Shown one piece after another: positions 20,142 through 28,651 of a stretch of 64,000 nt of DNA. The DNA comes from Rhodococcoides kyotonense (lineage in GTDB: Bacteria > Actinomycetota > Actinomycetes > Mycobacteriales > Mycobacteriaceae): positions 401,368 through 465,367 of the forward strand of contig NZ_FZOW01000001.1 of NCBI RefSeq assembly GCF_900188125.1, written 5' to 3'. Position numbers and translations under genes: made by a program. Numbering within the stretch: the first letter of the stretch is position 1; each line of letters starts with the position of its first letter. The notes below the pieces were generated by a model that did not search any database, was not told the origin of the DNA, and was given only the letters and a program-made list of their open reading frames with translations.

Positions 20142-21673
20142 CCTCGTTTCCGTGGCTGACGACGCTGTGGGTACTGCCCCTGGTGGGTGCTGTCGCCGCC
20201 GTGGCCGTGCCGAGAACCCGCCCCGACGCGGCCAAGATCGTCGCAGTGGCAGCCTCACTACTGACGCTGGCCGTCGCGGTCGTGCTGGTAGTGCAATTCG
20301 AGCCGGGCGGTGCCGACTTCCAGTTCGTCGAATCCCAGTGGTGGATCGAGTCTTTCGGTGCCCGCTACGAACTGGGTGTCGACGGCATCGCACTCGTGCT
20401 GATTCTGCTCACTACCGTCCTACTGCCCCTGCTGCTGGTCGCAGGCTGGCACGATCCGCGACGAGGCAGGTCGGCGCACACGTATGTCGCGTCGATGCTG
20501 CTCGTCGAGTCGATGGTGTTGATGTCGTTCTGCGCGCTCGACATCTTGCTGTTCTACGTGTTCTTCGAGGCGATGTTGATCCCGATGTATTTCCTCATCG
20601 GGGGCTTCGGTGGGCCGGGTCGTGCAGCGGCAGCCGTCAAATTCCTGCTGTACAACCTTGCCGGCGGCCTGGTCATGTTGGCGGCCGTCGTCGGGTTGTA
20701 CGTCGTCACAGCACAATCCGACGCTTTCGACGCCGGCACCTTCAGTGTGCGTGAGATCGCTGCCGCAGCATCGGCCGGCGAGCTCGGCGTCAGTTCGACC
20801 GTTCTCAATGCATTGTTCCTCGGGTTCATGTTCGCGTTCGCGGTCAAGGCTCCGCTGTGGCCGTTCCACACGTGGCTGCCCGACGCCGCAGTCGAATCCA
20901 CCCCGGCGAGTGCAGTGCTGATGATGGCCGTCGTCGACAAGGTCGGCACCTTCGGCATGCTCCGCTACTGCCTGCAACTGTTTCCCGACGCGTCCTCCTA
21001 CTTCGCGCCTCTGATCGTGACGCTCGCCGTCATCGGAATCGTCTACGGCGCTGTGCTTGCGATCGCACAAACCGACGTCATGAGGCTGATCGCGTACACC
21101 TCGATCTCCCATTTCGGCTTCATCATCCTCGGTATCTTCGCTATGACAGCACAGGGCCAGACCGGGTCGACGCTGTACATGGTCAACCATGGAATATCCA
21201 CCGCTGCACTGTTTCTCATCGCGGGATTTCTCGTGTCGCGTCGGGGCACTCGGGTCATTTCACACTACGGAGGTGTACAGAAAGTGGCCCCGGTTCTCGC
21301 GGGCACGTTTCTCATCGCAGGCCTTGCCACACTGTCACTTCCGGGACTTGCTCCGTTCATCAGCGAATTCCTCGTCCTGATCGGAACATTCGCGCGCTAC
21401 CACGTTGCGGGCGTCGTAGCGACGGCCGCACTGGTGCTGTCGGCAATTTATATTCTGTGGCTGTATCAGCGCGTCATGACCGGTCCGCGTAAAGCGGAGA
21501 ACGACGGCATGAAGGACCTCGTTCCTCGTGAATTGATCGTCGTCACTCCGTTGATCGCGCTCTTGATCGTGCTCGGGGTGTACCCGAAGCCGTTGTTGGA
21601 CATCGTGTCTCCGTCGGTCCAGACAACCCTTACCGTGGTCGACGCAGGCGAGACGCAGGCTGGAGATCGGTGA
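20138..21673 (+). CDS. nuoM: NADH-quinone oxidoreductase subunit M
   Basis: 511 residues, antiporter-like subunit with about 14 helices. [20 protein letters not shown] holds the conserved Glu of the proton channel, and [20 protein letters not shown] and [16 protein letters not shown] are family signatures. The GTG at 20138 gives the GTGA overlap used throughout this operon; GTG at 20135 would add one residue. Confidence 0.97.
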   Translation: MTSFPWLTTLWVLPLVGAVAAVAVPRTRPDAAKIVAVAASLLTLAVAVVLVVQFEPGGADFQFVESQWWIESFGARYELGVDGIALVLILLTTVLLPLLLVAGWHDPRRGRSAHTYVASMLLVESMVLMSFCALDILLFYVFFEAMLIPMYFLIGGFGGPGRAAAAVKFLLYNLAGGLVMLAAVVGLYVVTAQSDAFDAGTFSVREIAAAASAGELGVSSTVLNALFLGFMFAFAVKAPLWPFHTWLPDAAVESTPASAVLMMAVVDKVGTFGMLRYCLQLFPDASSYFAPLIVTLAVIGIVYGAVLAIAQTDVMRLIAYTSISHFGFIILGIFAMTAQGQTGSTLYMVNHGISTAALFLIAGFLVSRRGTRVISHYGGVQKVAPVLAGTFLIAGLATLSLPGLAPFISEFLVLIGTFARYHVAGVVATAALVLSAIYILWLYQRVMTGPRKAENDGMKDLVPRELIVVTPLIALLIVLGVYPKPLLDIVSPSVQTTLTVVDAGETQAGDR

Positions 21674-23247
21674 TGAATCACACCCTGCTCACTGCACCGA
21701 GCATCGAATACGGCCAGTTGACACCGATGCTGATCGTCTTCGGAGTCGCTGTTCTCGGCGTTCTCGTCGAAGCGTTCCTGCCCCGTGCGGCTCGATACCG
21801 AGCCCAATCGACACTGGCGCTCGGCGGTACCGTCGCGGCACTGGTAGCTGTCGTCGTCCTCGCCGTGTCCCACGATTTCGGCGCAACGGGCACGCTGGCA
21901 GTGATGGGGTCGGTCGCCGTCGACAAGCCCGCGTTGTTCCTGCAGGGAACGCTGCTGCTCGTGGCCATACCCTCGGTCCTCCTCGTCGCCGAACGCTCGC
22001 TCGAGCGCAAGCCGGCCGATGCCTTCGCCCCACAGGCTTCGGCTGTACCCGGCAGCCTGGCCGAACGACAGGCGACTCACGCAGGCGCGGCCCAGACCGA
22101 GGTGTTCCCACTGACGATGTTCGCACTGGGCGGCATGCTTCTGTTCCCCGCGTCGAACGATCTCCTGACGATGTTCGTTGCGCTGGAGGTCTTCTCGCTG
22201 CCGTTGTATCTGTTGTGCAGCCTGGCGCGTCGTCGTCGATTGTTGTCCCAGGAAGCCGCGATGAAGTACTTCCTGCTCGGGGCGTTCTCGTCGGCGTTCT
22301 TCCTGTTCGGAGCCGCACTTCTGTACGGCTACGCCGGAACGATCGATCTCGGTGCAATCGGCGACGCGGTGGCCGTCGACTCGAGCAGCACCGTCCTGGC
22401 AGTACTCGGCACTGCCCTCGTCGGAGTCGGACTGCTCTTCAAGGTCGGCGCGGTGCCGTTCCACTCGTGGATACCGGACGTCTATCAGGGGGCACCGACC
22501 CCGATCACCGCATTCATGGCGGCCGCAACGAAGATCGCGGCGTTCGGAGCTATGCTCCGGATCTTCTACGTCGCGGTACCGGGGTTGGAGAACGACTGGC
22601 GTCCCGCGCTGTGGGCCGTCGCCATTGCGACGATGATCGTCGGGGCGCTGTTCGCGGTGACCCAGAAGGACATCAAACGCATGCTCGCCTACTCGTCGAT
22701 CACGCACACCGGGTTCATACTGACCGGCGTCGTGGCACTCGACGGCGAGGGCCTGTCGGCCACGCTGTTCTACCTGTTCGTCTACGGATTCGGCACCGTT
22801 GCCGCGTTCGCAGCGGTCACGGTGGTCAGAGACGAGTCGGGCGAGATCGGTGATATTTCCCGCTGGGCAGGGATCGGACGGCAGTCACCGATACTGGCCG
22901 CCGCATTTGCCCTGATTCTGCTGTCCCTGGCCGGAATTCCTCTCACGAGCGGCTTCGTCGCCAAGTTCGCGGTATTCCAATCCGCGGCAGGGTCGGGAGC
23001 CACCCCGCTCGTCATCGTCGGGGTTCTGTCGAGTGCGATTGCGGCAGTCTTCTACGTCCGCGTCATCGTGTTGATGTTCTTCGCAGATACGAAGAAGGGT
23101 GACGACGGTGGCAGTGCCACCGTCGTCACCCCTGGCTTCTCGACGACTGTCGCGATCGGACTGGGCGTCGCGACGACAGTCGTTTTCGGCATCTTCCCGC
23201 AACCGTTGCTGACTCTCGCCGACAACGCTGCGGTCTTCGTTCGCTGA
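21670..23247 (+). CDS. nuoN: NADH-quinone oxidoreductase subunit N
   Basis: 525 residues, the third antiporter-like subunit and last gene of the operon. VALEVFSLPLYLLCSLARR contains the conserved Glu; FHSWIPDVYQGAPTPITAFM and DIKRMLAYSSITHTGF are also diagnostic. The start is GTG at 21670 or the directly following ATG at 21673. Its stop is one base away from the convergent stop of the universal stress protein gene, with no room for an intergenic terminator. Confidence 0.97.
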   Translation: MMNHTLLTAPSIEYGQLTPMLIVFGVAVLGVLVEAFLPRAARYRAQSTLALGGTVAALVAVVVLAVSHDFGATGTLAVMGSVAVDKPALFLQGTLLLVAIPSVLLVAERSLERKPADAFAPQASAVPGSLAERQATHAGAAQTEVFPLTMFALGGMLLFPASNDLLTMFVALEVFSLPLYLLCSLARRRRLLSQEAAMKYFLLGAFSSAFFLFGAALLYGYAGTIDLGAIGDAVAVDSSSTVLAVLGTALVGVGLLFKVGAVPFHSWIPDVYQGAPTPITAFMAAATKIAAFGAMLRIFYVAVPGLENDWRPALWAVAIATMIVGALFAVTQKDIKRMLAYSSITHTGFILTGVVALDGEGLSATLFYLFVYGFGTVAAFAAVTVVRDESGEIGDISRWAGIGRQSPILAAAFALILLSLAGIPLTSGFVAKFAVFQSAAGSGATPLVIVGVLSSAIAAVFYVRVIVLMFFADTKKGDDGGSATVVTPGFSTTVAIGLGVATTVVFGIFPQPLLTLADNAAVFVR

Positions 23248-23248
23248 G

Positions 23249-23605
23249 TTACGGCGCCTTGACCGCAAGTACAGGAACCGGCGACGTCAGCAGCAGTCGC
23301 TGACTCACGCTACCCAGGAGCGCCTTGCCGACTCGACTTCTCTTGCGGATACCGATGACGATGCGGCTGACTTCGGGGAACTCATCCAGTTCGTCGAGCA
23401 CGGCGGCAACGGGATCACGGTCTTCGCGGCCGGCCCGTTCGACGACGGTGACCTTGCAGTCTTCGGGCAACACCGTGAGGTCGAGCTTTCCCAGCGTGAG
23501 ATTCACTGCGATCAGATCTGTGCTCAGCAGAGCCGCCTCGTCGGCAGCGGCGGAGAGGGAGTAGATACCCTCGGGGCTGTCGGTCACTGCAACCAGAACT
23601 GACAT
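23249..23605 (-). CDS. Universal stress protein (UspA family), single domain
   Basis: 118 residues. It has the N-terminal VAVTDSPEG strand with a nucleotide-contacting Asp and the C-terminal phosphate loop in GKALLGSVSQRLLLTSPVPVLAVK. The central GIRKRSRVGK is more basic than the usual GxxG loop. It is probably a cytosolic stress or energy-status sensor. A good AGAAAGG ribosome-binding site precedes the ATG. It lies 27 bases after the sugar-porter gene on the same strand, so the two are probably co-transcribed. Confidence 0.88.
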   Translation of the reverse strand: MSVLVAVTDSPEGIYSLSAAADEAALLSTDLIAVNLTLGKLDLTVLPEDCKVTVVERAGREDRDPVAAVLDELDEFPEVSRIVIGIRKRSRVGKALLGSVSQRLLLTSPVPVLAVKAP

Positions 23606-23632
23606 TTCTTACCTTTCTCGGTGTTCGAACTC

Positions 23633-25048
23633 CTACGAGTATTCCTTGCGGAACCGCTCTTCGAGCTCCTCCAGTGAATGGCCGCGTGTCTCGGGAACCT
23701 GCGTGACGATGAAGACCAGCGCGAGGAGTCCGAGGACCACGAAGATGAAGAATGTCGGTGCGATACCGAGCGCACCGACGACCGGCGGGAACAGCAGTGC
23801 CACGGCCGCGTTGGCGATCCACAGTGCGAAGACGCAGATACCGATGGCGAAGCTTCGAATCTTGAGCGGGAAGATCTCGGCCAACATGAGCCACACGAGT
23901 GGTCCGATCGTGCCCTGCATGCAGAAGACGAACAAGACGACGAACACCAGGATGAAGTAGGCCTTGACGGTGCCGTCGGGCAGGAGCAGAGCCGAGAGTC
24001 CGACGAGCAGGTGGAAGGTCGTCGTGAGGGCGAAGCCACCGATCAGCATCTTGCGGCGGTCGACTTTGTTCATCAGGTACAGACCGACCGTGATACCGAG
24101 GACACTGAACAGTCCGTTGAGCGTGTTGGCGATGATCGCAGCACTGGACGAGAACCCCGCGTCACCGAGCAGCTGCGTGCCGTAGTACATGACCGAGTTG
24201 ATGCCGGTGAACTGCTGGAACACACCGAGTCCGACGCCGATGAAGATGAGGCGGCGAATCCATCGAACCGAGAGGTCCGTCGCGCCGCCGGTCTTGGACA
24301 GCTTCTCTTCCTCGGCGAGTCGATGCACCTCGGCCATCTCGGCCTCGGCCCGCTCGTCGGAACGAACCTGCTTGAGCACTTCGAGAGCCTCGGCGTCACG
24401 CCCCTGCAGAACCAGCCAGCGCGGACTTTCCGGCATCCGGAGCATGCCGATGAACAGAACGATCGCAGGAGCGACAGCGACGAGCAGCATGAAGCGCCAG
24501 ACCGACTCGTGCTCCCCCCAGATGTTGAAGATGATGGCATTGATGACGAAGGCTGCGAACTGTCCGCTGACGATCATCACCTCGTTGCGAGTGACGACGC
24601 TGCCGCGCTTCTCGACAGGCGAGATCTCGGACAGGTATACGGGCACAGTCGCAGACGCGCCACCGACTGCGAGGCCGAGGATGAATCGGAAGGCCGCGAG
24701 AGTCTCCCAGTTCGGGGCCAATACGCAACCGATCGTTCCGATCATGAACACGATCGCGAGAAGCAGGATGTTGTGTCGACGTCCGTGCTTGTCGGACAGT
24801 CGGCCACCGACGAGCGCACCGATCGCGGCACCGAAGATCAAGATGCTGACCACGAAGCCTTCGGTGAACGAGGTGAGGTTCAGGTCTTCCTTGAGTGGCT
24901 CGAGCGCGCCGTTGATCACGCCCGTGTCGTAGCCGAAGAGCAATCCACCGAACGTCGCGATGACAGCGATGATGCCTAGCCGATGACTGTGCGCTCCTGC
25001 TGTGTCCGGTGGCAGAACTGCACCGGCCGATCCGTCACTACGGGTCAT
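23633..25048 (-). CDS. MFS sugar porter
   Basis: 471 residues, 12 membrane helices. Sugar-porter signatures: FGGLLFGYDTGVINGAL in helix 1, GGRLSDKHGRRHN after helix 2, PESPRWLVLQGR before the central loop, QQFTGINSVMYYG in helix 7, and PETRGHSLEELEERF at the C-terminus. It probably imports a monosaccharide or polyol by proton symport. The ATG at 25048 starts at the usual family N-terminus; an upstream ATG at 25177 would add 43 charged residues and overlap the promoter region. Candidate CRP-like and palindromic sites lie upstream. Confidence 0.92.
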   Translation of the reverse strand: MTRSDGSAGAVLPPDTAGAHSHRLGIIAVIATFGGLLFGYDTGVINGALEPLKEDLNLTSFTEGFVVSILIFGAAIGALVGGRLSDKHGRRHNILLLAIVFMIGTIGCVLAPNWETLAAFRFILGLAVGGASATVPVYLSEISPVEKRGSVVTRNEVMIVSGQFAAFVINAIIFNIWGEHESVWRFMLLVAVAPAIVLFIGMLRMPESPRWLVLQGRDAEALEVLKQVRSDERAEAEMAEVHRLAEEEKLSKTGGATDLSVRWIRRLIFIGVGLGVFQQFTGINSVMYYGTQLLGDAGFSSSAAIIANTLNGLFSVLGITVGLYLMNKVDRRKMLIGGFALTTTFHLLVGLSALLLPDGTVKAYFILVFVVLFVFCMQGTIGPLVWLMLAEIFPLKIRSFAIGICVFALWIANAAVALLFPPVVGALGIAPTFFIFVVLGLLALVFIVTQVPETRGHSLEELEERFRKEYS

Positions 25049-25158
25049 CAAAGATCCAATCTGATTCGCACGCGCCCGCTCGTAGCGGACCGCTCCCGAC
25101 AGTGTGCGTCGGAGAAGCCGTCCGGGTTCAACCGTCCGCCTGCACGTTCCCTTGTACG

Positions 25159-25172
25159 TATGTCTTGACATA
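25159..25172. promoter_or_regulatory. 14-base perfect palindrome upstream of the sugar porter
   Basis: TATGTCTTGACATA is two 6-base arms around TT, located about 111 bases upstream of the sugar-porter start. It could be an operator for a dimeric repressor. The regulator is not identified and none is encoded next to it. Confidence 0.35.
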
Positions 25173-25184
25173 TTCATAGTCGGC

Positions 25185-25200
25185 TGAGAACTGGATCACA
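25185..25200 (-). promoter_or_regulatory. Candidate CRP/GlxR-type site upstream of the sugar porter
   Basis: On the minus strand TGTGATCCAGTTCTCA matches TGTGANNTANNTCACA except at two fixed positions. It lies about 137 bases before the sugar-porter ATG, a sensible place for cAMP-dependent control of a carbohydrate transporter. Confidence 0.4.
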
Positions 25201-25431
25201 AGTGCGCTCCCGTTCGAGACATGCCACTGAATCGATCTCACCTGCAGAAATAGCCCGCACATTTCCGGAGAATTATTCCACCTCACAACTACCCTTCGAG
25301 GCCGTGAACCGAAACGGGTGGCGGCCAGTGCACGAGGACTCACGGAACGGACGAGATTCGGTCGTAGCCGATGAAGTCGGACCCGTCGGGTCGGTGGCTC
25401 GCACGACCCACCGATAGCCCATGATGGTGCG

Positions 25432-25602
25432 ATGAGCTCGAACGATCTTTTCGGAGGACCGAGACGACTGCTTATCGTCGTCGCCGTGGTCGTCGTCGTG
25501 GCCATTCTCGCCGCTGTGGCCACCCTCGTCGTGCGTGAGATCCTCGGCCCACCCGAGGGGCCGTCGCCTTACGAGACCACGAGTTCCGTCCAGGCACCGT
25601 GA
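25432..25602 (+). CDS. Small single-span membrane protein, 56 residues
   Basis: The product begins MSSNDLFGGPRR, continues with one long hydrophobic helix rich in Val/Ala (about residues 13-35) and ends in a Pro-rich hydrophilic tail. The positive charges before the helix suggest an N-in orientation. Its TGA overlaps the GTG of the next gene by 4 bases, supporting real translation and coupling with the ComB-like phosphatase. No family is recognised. Confidence 0.65.
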   Translation: MSSNDLFGGPRRLLIVVAVVVVVAILAAVATLVVREILGPPEGPSPYETTSSVQAP

Positions 25603-26372
25603 ATCGCGCGCACCGCCAGGAGCAGTACGACCTCAGGTTCGACTGGGGTCCTGTCGGCGCCGATGCTCTCGCGCCGCAGTCCGAGGTCGCAGTGGTGGTC
25701 GATGTGCTGTCGTTCACCACCACCCTGTCGGTCGCGCTGGACCGAGGCACATCCGTGATCCCGTGGCCGACTCGCGACGACTCGGCACGTCGACTCGCAC
25801 ACGAACACGGCGCAGCCTTGGCCGTCGGGCGGTCGGTCGCGCAGCCGGGTGAGATCAGCTTGTCACCCGCGACGTTACGCAACGGCACTCCCCCGCCGAG
25901 ACTGGTCCTTCCGTCGCCGAACGGCTCGACGATTGCGTCCCGGCTGTCCGACGTGGCAGGTACGTGTATCGGAGGAAGCCTCCGAAATGCCGCAGCAGTC
26001 GGGTCGTGGATCGCCTCGACGGTTCCCTCGGGCGGGGCGGTCTCCGTCATCGCGGCAGGCGAACGGTGGCCCAACGGCGAACTCCGGCCGAGCATCGAGG
26101 ACCTGTGGGGCGCCGGGCTCATCCTCGCCGAACTGACGCGACTCGCTCCCGAGCGATCGCTGTCCCCCGAGGCGCGCATGGCAGTCGTCTGCTGGGAGGC
26201 GATCTCGTCCACCGTTGCCGACGGCCTACGAACCTGCGCGTCCGGCCGGGAGCTGATCGAGGCCGGCTTCGGGATCGACGTCGACATCGCCGCCGAGGCG
26301 AACTCGAGCCGGACCGTTCCCGTCCTGCGCGACGGGGTGTTCGTCGATGTGACAGGTATCTCACAGAGATGA
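25599..26372 (+). CDS. 2-phosphosulfolactate phosphatase (ComB) family protein
   Basis: 257 residues, GTG start. ComB-family blocks are clear: VVVDVLSFTTTLSVALDRG, LVLPSPNGSTIASR, and AAGERWPNGELRPSIEDLWG. ComB hydrolyses 2-phosphosulfolactate in the archaeal coenzyme M pathway; actinobacteria do not make coenzyme M by that pathway, so the true substrate here is unknown and the name describes the family only. It is translationally coupled to the preceding 56-residue membrane protein. Confidence 0.85.
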   Translation: MNRAHRQEQYDLRFDWGPVGADALAPQSEVAVVVDVLSFTTTLSVALDRGTSVIPWPTRDDSARRLAHEHGAALAVGRSVAQPGEISLSPATLRNGTPPPRLVLPSPNGSTIASRLSDVAGTCIGGSLRNAAAVGSWIASTVPSGGAVSVIAAGERWPNGELRPSIEDLWGAGLILAELTRLAPERSLSPEARMAVVCWEAISSTVADGLRTCASGRELIEAGFGIDVDIAAEANSSRTVPVLRDGVFVDVTGISQR

Positions 26373-26469
26373 GTTCACCCTCGGGCGCGAGCAGGGAAAA
26401 CCCCGACCGACGCTGCGTTCGGGCTGTCCGTTATTTGGTTCTCGGTTCGCGATCACGGATCATACGAGC

Positions 26470-27210
26470 GTGACTTTTCCGAACGGCGCCCCGAAGACGA
26501 CCGTCGTCGTACCCACGTACGACGAACGCGAGAACCTGCCCAAGCTCGTCGGGCTACTCGCCGGTCTGGGCCTCGAGAACCTGCACGTTCTCGTCGTCGA
26601 CGACAACTCGCCCGACGGAACCGGCAAGGTCGCCGACGAGCTCGCGGAGACGGGCCCGATCCCGGTCACCGTGCTGCATCGCACGGAGAAGAACGGCCTC
26701 GGCCGCGCGTACGTCGCAGGCATGACCAAAGCGCTCGACGACGGCGCCGACATCGTCGTTCAAATGGACGCCGACCTGTCCCATCCGGCCGACGTCGTTC
26801 CGACGATGGTCGAGACACTCACCACCACCGACGCTGCCGTCGTACTGGGGTCGCGATACGTGCCGGGCGGCGCAGTGGCGAGCGATTGGCCCTGGCACCG
26901 TAAGGCACTCTCCGCGTGGGCCAACTTCTACGTCAACGCGATCCTGCGCCTGAAGGTCAAGGACGCCACCGCAGGATTCAAGGCGTGGCACGCCAAGACG
27001 CTCCGTACCATCGACGTCGCGTCGGTCGAGAGCAACGGTTACGCCTTCCAGGTCGAGATGAACTACCGCACCGTCAAGCACGGACTACGCATCGCGGAGG
27101 TGCCCATCCGCTTCGAGGAGCGCAACGACGGCGAATCGAAGATGAGCCTGTCCGTGCAGCTCGAATCGGCTCTCGTGCCGTGGAAACTGCTTCTCGGACG
27201 CAAGAGCTGA
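26470..27210 (+). CDS. Polyprenol-phosphate mannose synthase (DPM1/Ppm-type GT2)
   Basis: 246 residues, GTG start. GT2 fold with VVVPTYDERENLPKLV, LVVDDNSPDGTGKVADEL, the metal-binding QMDADLSHP and SRYVPGGAV; FKAWHAKTLRTID and VPIRFEERNDGESKMS are typical of dolichol/polyprenol-phosphate mannosyltransferases. It transfers mannose from GDP-mannose to polyprenyl phosphate, feeding lipoglycan and protein mannosylation. There is no attached acyltransferase domain as in mycobacterial Ppm1, so this is the stand-alone catalytic form. It lies 97 bases after the ComB-like gene; an inverted-repeat terminator follows. Confidence 0.92.
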   Translation: MTFPNGAPKTTVVVPTYDERENLPKLVGLLAGLGLENLHVLVVDDNSPDGTGKVADELAETGPIPVTVLHRTEKNGLGRAYVAGMTKALDDGADIVVQMDADLSHPADVVPTMVETLTTTDAAVVLGSRYVPGGAVASDWPWHRKALSAWANFYVNAILRLKVKDATAGFKAWHAKTLRTIDVASVESNGYAFQVEMNYRTVKHGLRIAEVPIRFEERNDGESKMSLSVQLESALVPWKLLLGRKS

Positions 27211-27218
27211 CGTAACCT

Positions 27219-27263
27219 CGATCGACGCGACCGCCCTCGTGGAGGAAGCGATCGCGTCGATCG
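27219..27263. terminator. Bidirectional stem-loop between convergent genes
   Basis: CGATCGACGCGA at 27219-27230 is repeated in inverted form at 27252-27263, giving a 12-base-pair perfect stem, extended after one mismatch by CGC/GCG. It fills the 64-base gap between the convergent mannose synthase and M16 protease genes. There is no U-tract, as is common for actinobacterial terminators. Confidence 0.7.
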
Positions 27264-27274
27264 TAGGGAAGGAC

Positions 27275-28651
27275 TCAGCCGACGAGTGATTTCACCGACG
27301 CAGGCAGCTGACGCGCACTCTTGAACGGCCCGACGACGGCGGCACCGAACGGCCGGGTCAGCAACACCTGCGCCACGTCCCTGACCTCGTCGACGGTCAC
27401 CGAGTCGATACGGGCCAGAGTGTGCGAGACGTCCTGATGGTTGCCGTAATTGAGCTCGCTACGGCCGATACGGTTCATCCGAGAACCCGAATCTTCCAGT
27501 CCCAGAACAAGTCCGCCGCGCAACGAACCCTTGGCGCGCGCGCATTCGTCCGCGGTGATCCCCTCGGCTGCAACATTGGCCAGAACTTCACGGATCACGG
27601 TCGTGACCTCGGCCAAGTTCTCGGGCTGACACCCGGCGTATACCGAGAACGCCCCGGAATCAGCGAACGTGTCCACCGATGAGTACACCGAGTACGCCAG
27701 TCCTCGCTCCTCACGGATCTCCTGGAACAGACGAGACGAGAGTCCGCCGCCCACAGCAGCATTCAGAACCGACAGCGCCCATCGATGGCCCTCGTGACGG
27801 CCGAAGGCGCGCACGCCCAACGACAGGTGGGCTTGCTCGCTGTCACGCTTGTCGAACCGCAATTCGGGACGGGAGCGGAATCGCACTGCTCCCTCACGAC
27901 GCGGCACCGGCTTGACGCCTTTGGCCAGCACACCCGCGAAAGCGCGTTTGACCAACGCCACGACCTGCTTGTGGTCGACGTTGCCTGCCACCGCAACGAC
28001 CATCCGCTCGGGCGTGTAGCGACGGAGATGGAACGAGCGCAGCTGCGCTCGCGTCATGTCCTCGATGGATTCGACGGTACCGATCACGGGCCGACCGATC
28101 GGATGGTCGCCGAACATCGCTTCGAGGAACAAGTCCCCCAGCAGGTCCTCGGGGTCGTCGTCGCGCATCGAGATTTCCTCGAGTACGACTTGACGCTCGA
28201 TGTCGACATCGGCTGTGCGGCAACGGCCTCGAAGAACGACGTCACTGACCAAGTCGATGGCGAGCGACAGGTCGTCGTCGAGAACGTGCGCGTAGAAGCA
28301 CGTACTTTCCTTGGATGTGAACGCGTTCAGCTCGCCGCCGACGCCGTCCATGACCTGCGCGATGTCGAGAGCGCTGCGCGTCGGCGTCGACTTGAAGAGC
28401 AGATGCTCCAGAAAGTGGGCCGCACCGGCGACACTCGGTTGCTCGTCACGCGAGCCGACACCGACCCACACTCCGACGGACGCCGAACGTACGCCCGGGA
28501 CGAACTCGGTCACGACGCGAAGACCACCGGGCAGGGTCGTGCGCTGCACGCCCTGCTCGGTGTGATCCGAAACGGCCGAACGGTACGTCCCGAGGGAACG
28601 TACCGTTCGGCTCTGGTGCTTCTTACTCAGCGCTGGCCTCGGCAGGTGCAT
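27275..28651 (-). CDS. M16-family zinc metalloprotease (PepR-like)
   Basis: 458 residues from ATG 28651, or 424 from the in-frame GTG at 28549. The inverted zinc motif HFLEH lies in [15 protein letters not shown] and the third ligand Glu in [15 protein letters not shown], both near the N-terminus as in mitochondrial processing peptidase beta. A second, inactive M16 domain follows ([20 protein letters not shown]). The mycobacterial homologue (438 residues, Rv2782c) also follows pnp. The ATG start overlaps the pnp end by 29 bases and has a GAGG at fair spacing. The GTG start would place a 14-base-pair hairpin in an intergenic gap. I cannot decide between them. Confidence 0.9.
   Translation of the reverse strand: MHLPRPALSKKHQSRTVRSLGTYRSAVSDHTEQGVQRTTLPGGLRVVTEFVPGVRSASVGVWVGVGSRDEQPSVAGAAHFLEHLLFKSTPTRSALDIAQVMDGVGGELNAFTSKESTCFYAHVLDDDLSLAIDLVSDVVLRGRCRTADVDIERQVVLEEISMRDDDPEDLLGDLFLEAMFGDHPIGRPVIGTVESIEDMTRAQLRSFHLRRYTPERMVVAVAGNVDHKQVVALVKRAFAGVLAKGVKPVPRREGAVRFRSRPELRFDKRDSEQAHLSLGVRAFGRHEGHRWALSVLNAAVGGGLSSRLFQEIREERGLAYSVYSSVDTFADSGAFSVYAGCQPENLAEVTTVIREVLANVAAEGITADECARAKGSLRGGLVLGLEDSGSRMNRIGRSELNYGNHQDVSHTLARIDSVTVDEVRDVAQVLLTRPFGAAVVGPFKSARQLPASVKSLVG
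28575..28611. repeat. 14-base-pair perfect inverted repeat at the pnp-M16 junction
   Basis: GCCGAACGGTACGT at 28575-28588 is inverted at 28598-28611, with a 9-base loop. It begins 12 bases after the pnp stop on the minus strand. It can be a transcript-3'-end or processing hairpin. If the M16 protease starts at 28651 it is inside that coding sequence. Confidence 0.7.

Larger units (their letters stand above)
25049..25431. other. Intergenic region between divergent sugar-porter and membrane-protein genes
   Basis: 383 bases with no gene I can support. It has lower GC around 25240-25300 and holds the candidate regulatory sites listed separately. A 71-codon plus-strand frame at 25202-25417 has no ribosome-binding site and is probably noise. 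Confidence 0.6.

Noticed and set aside
25202..25417. 71-codon plus-strand frame in the sugar-porter upstream region
   Set aside because: No ribosome-binding site, no hydrophobic or domain pattern, and it covers the candidate regulatory region.
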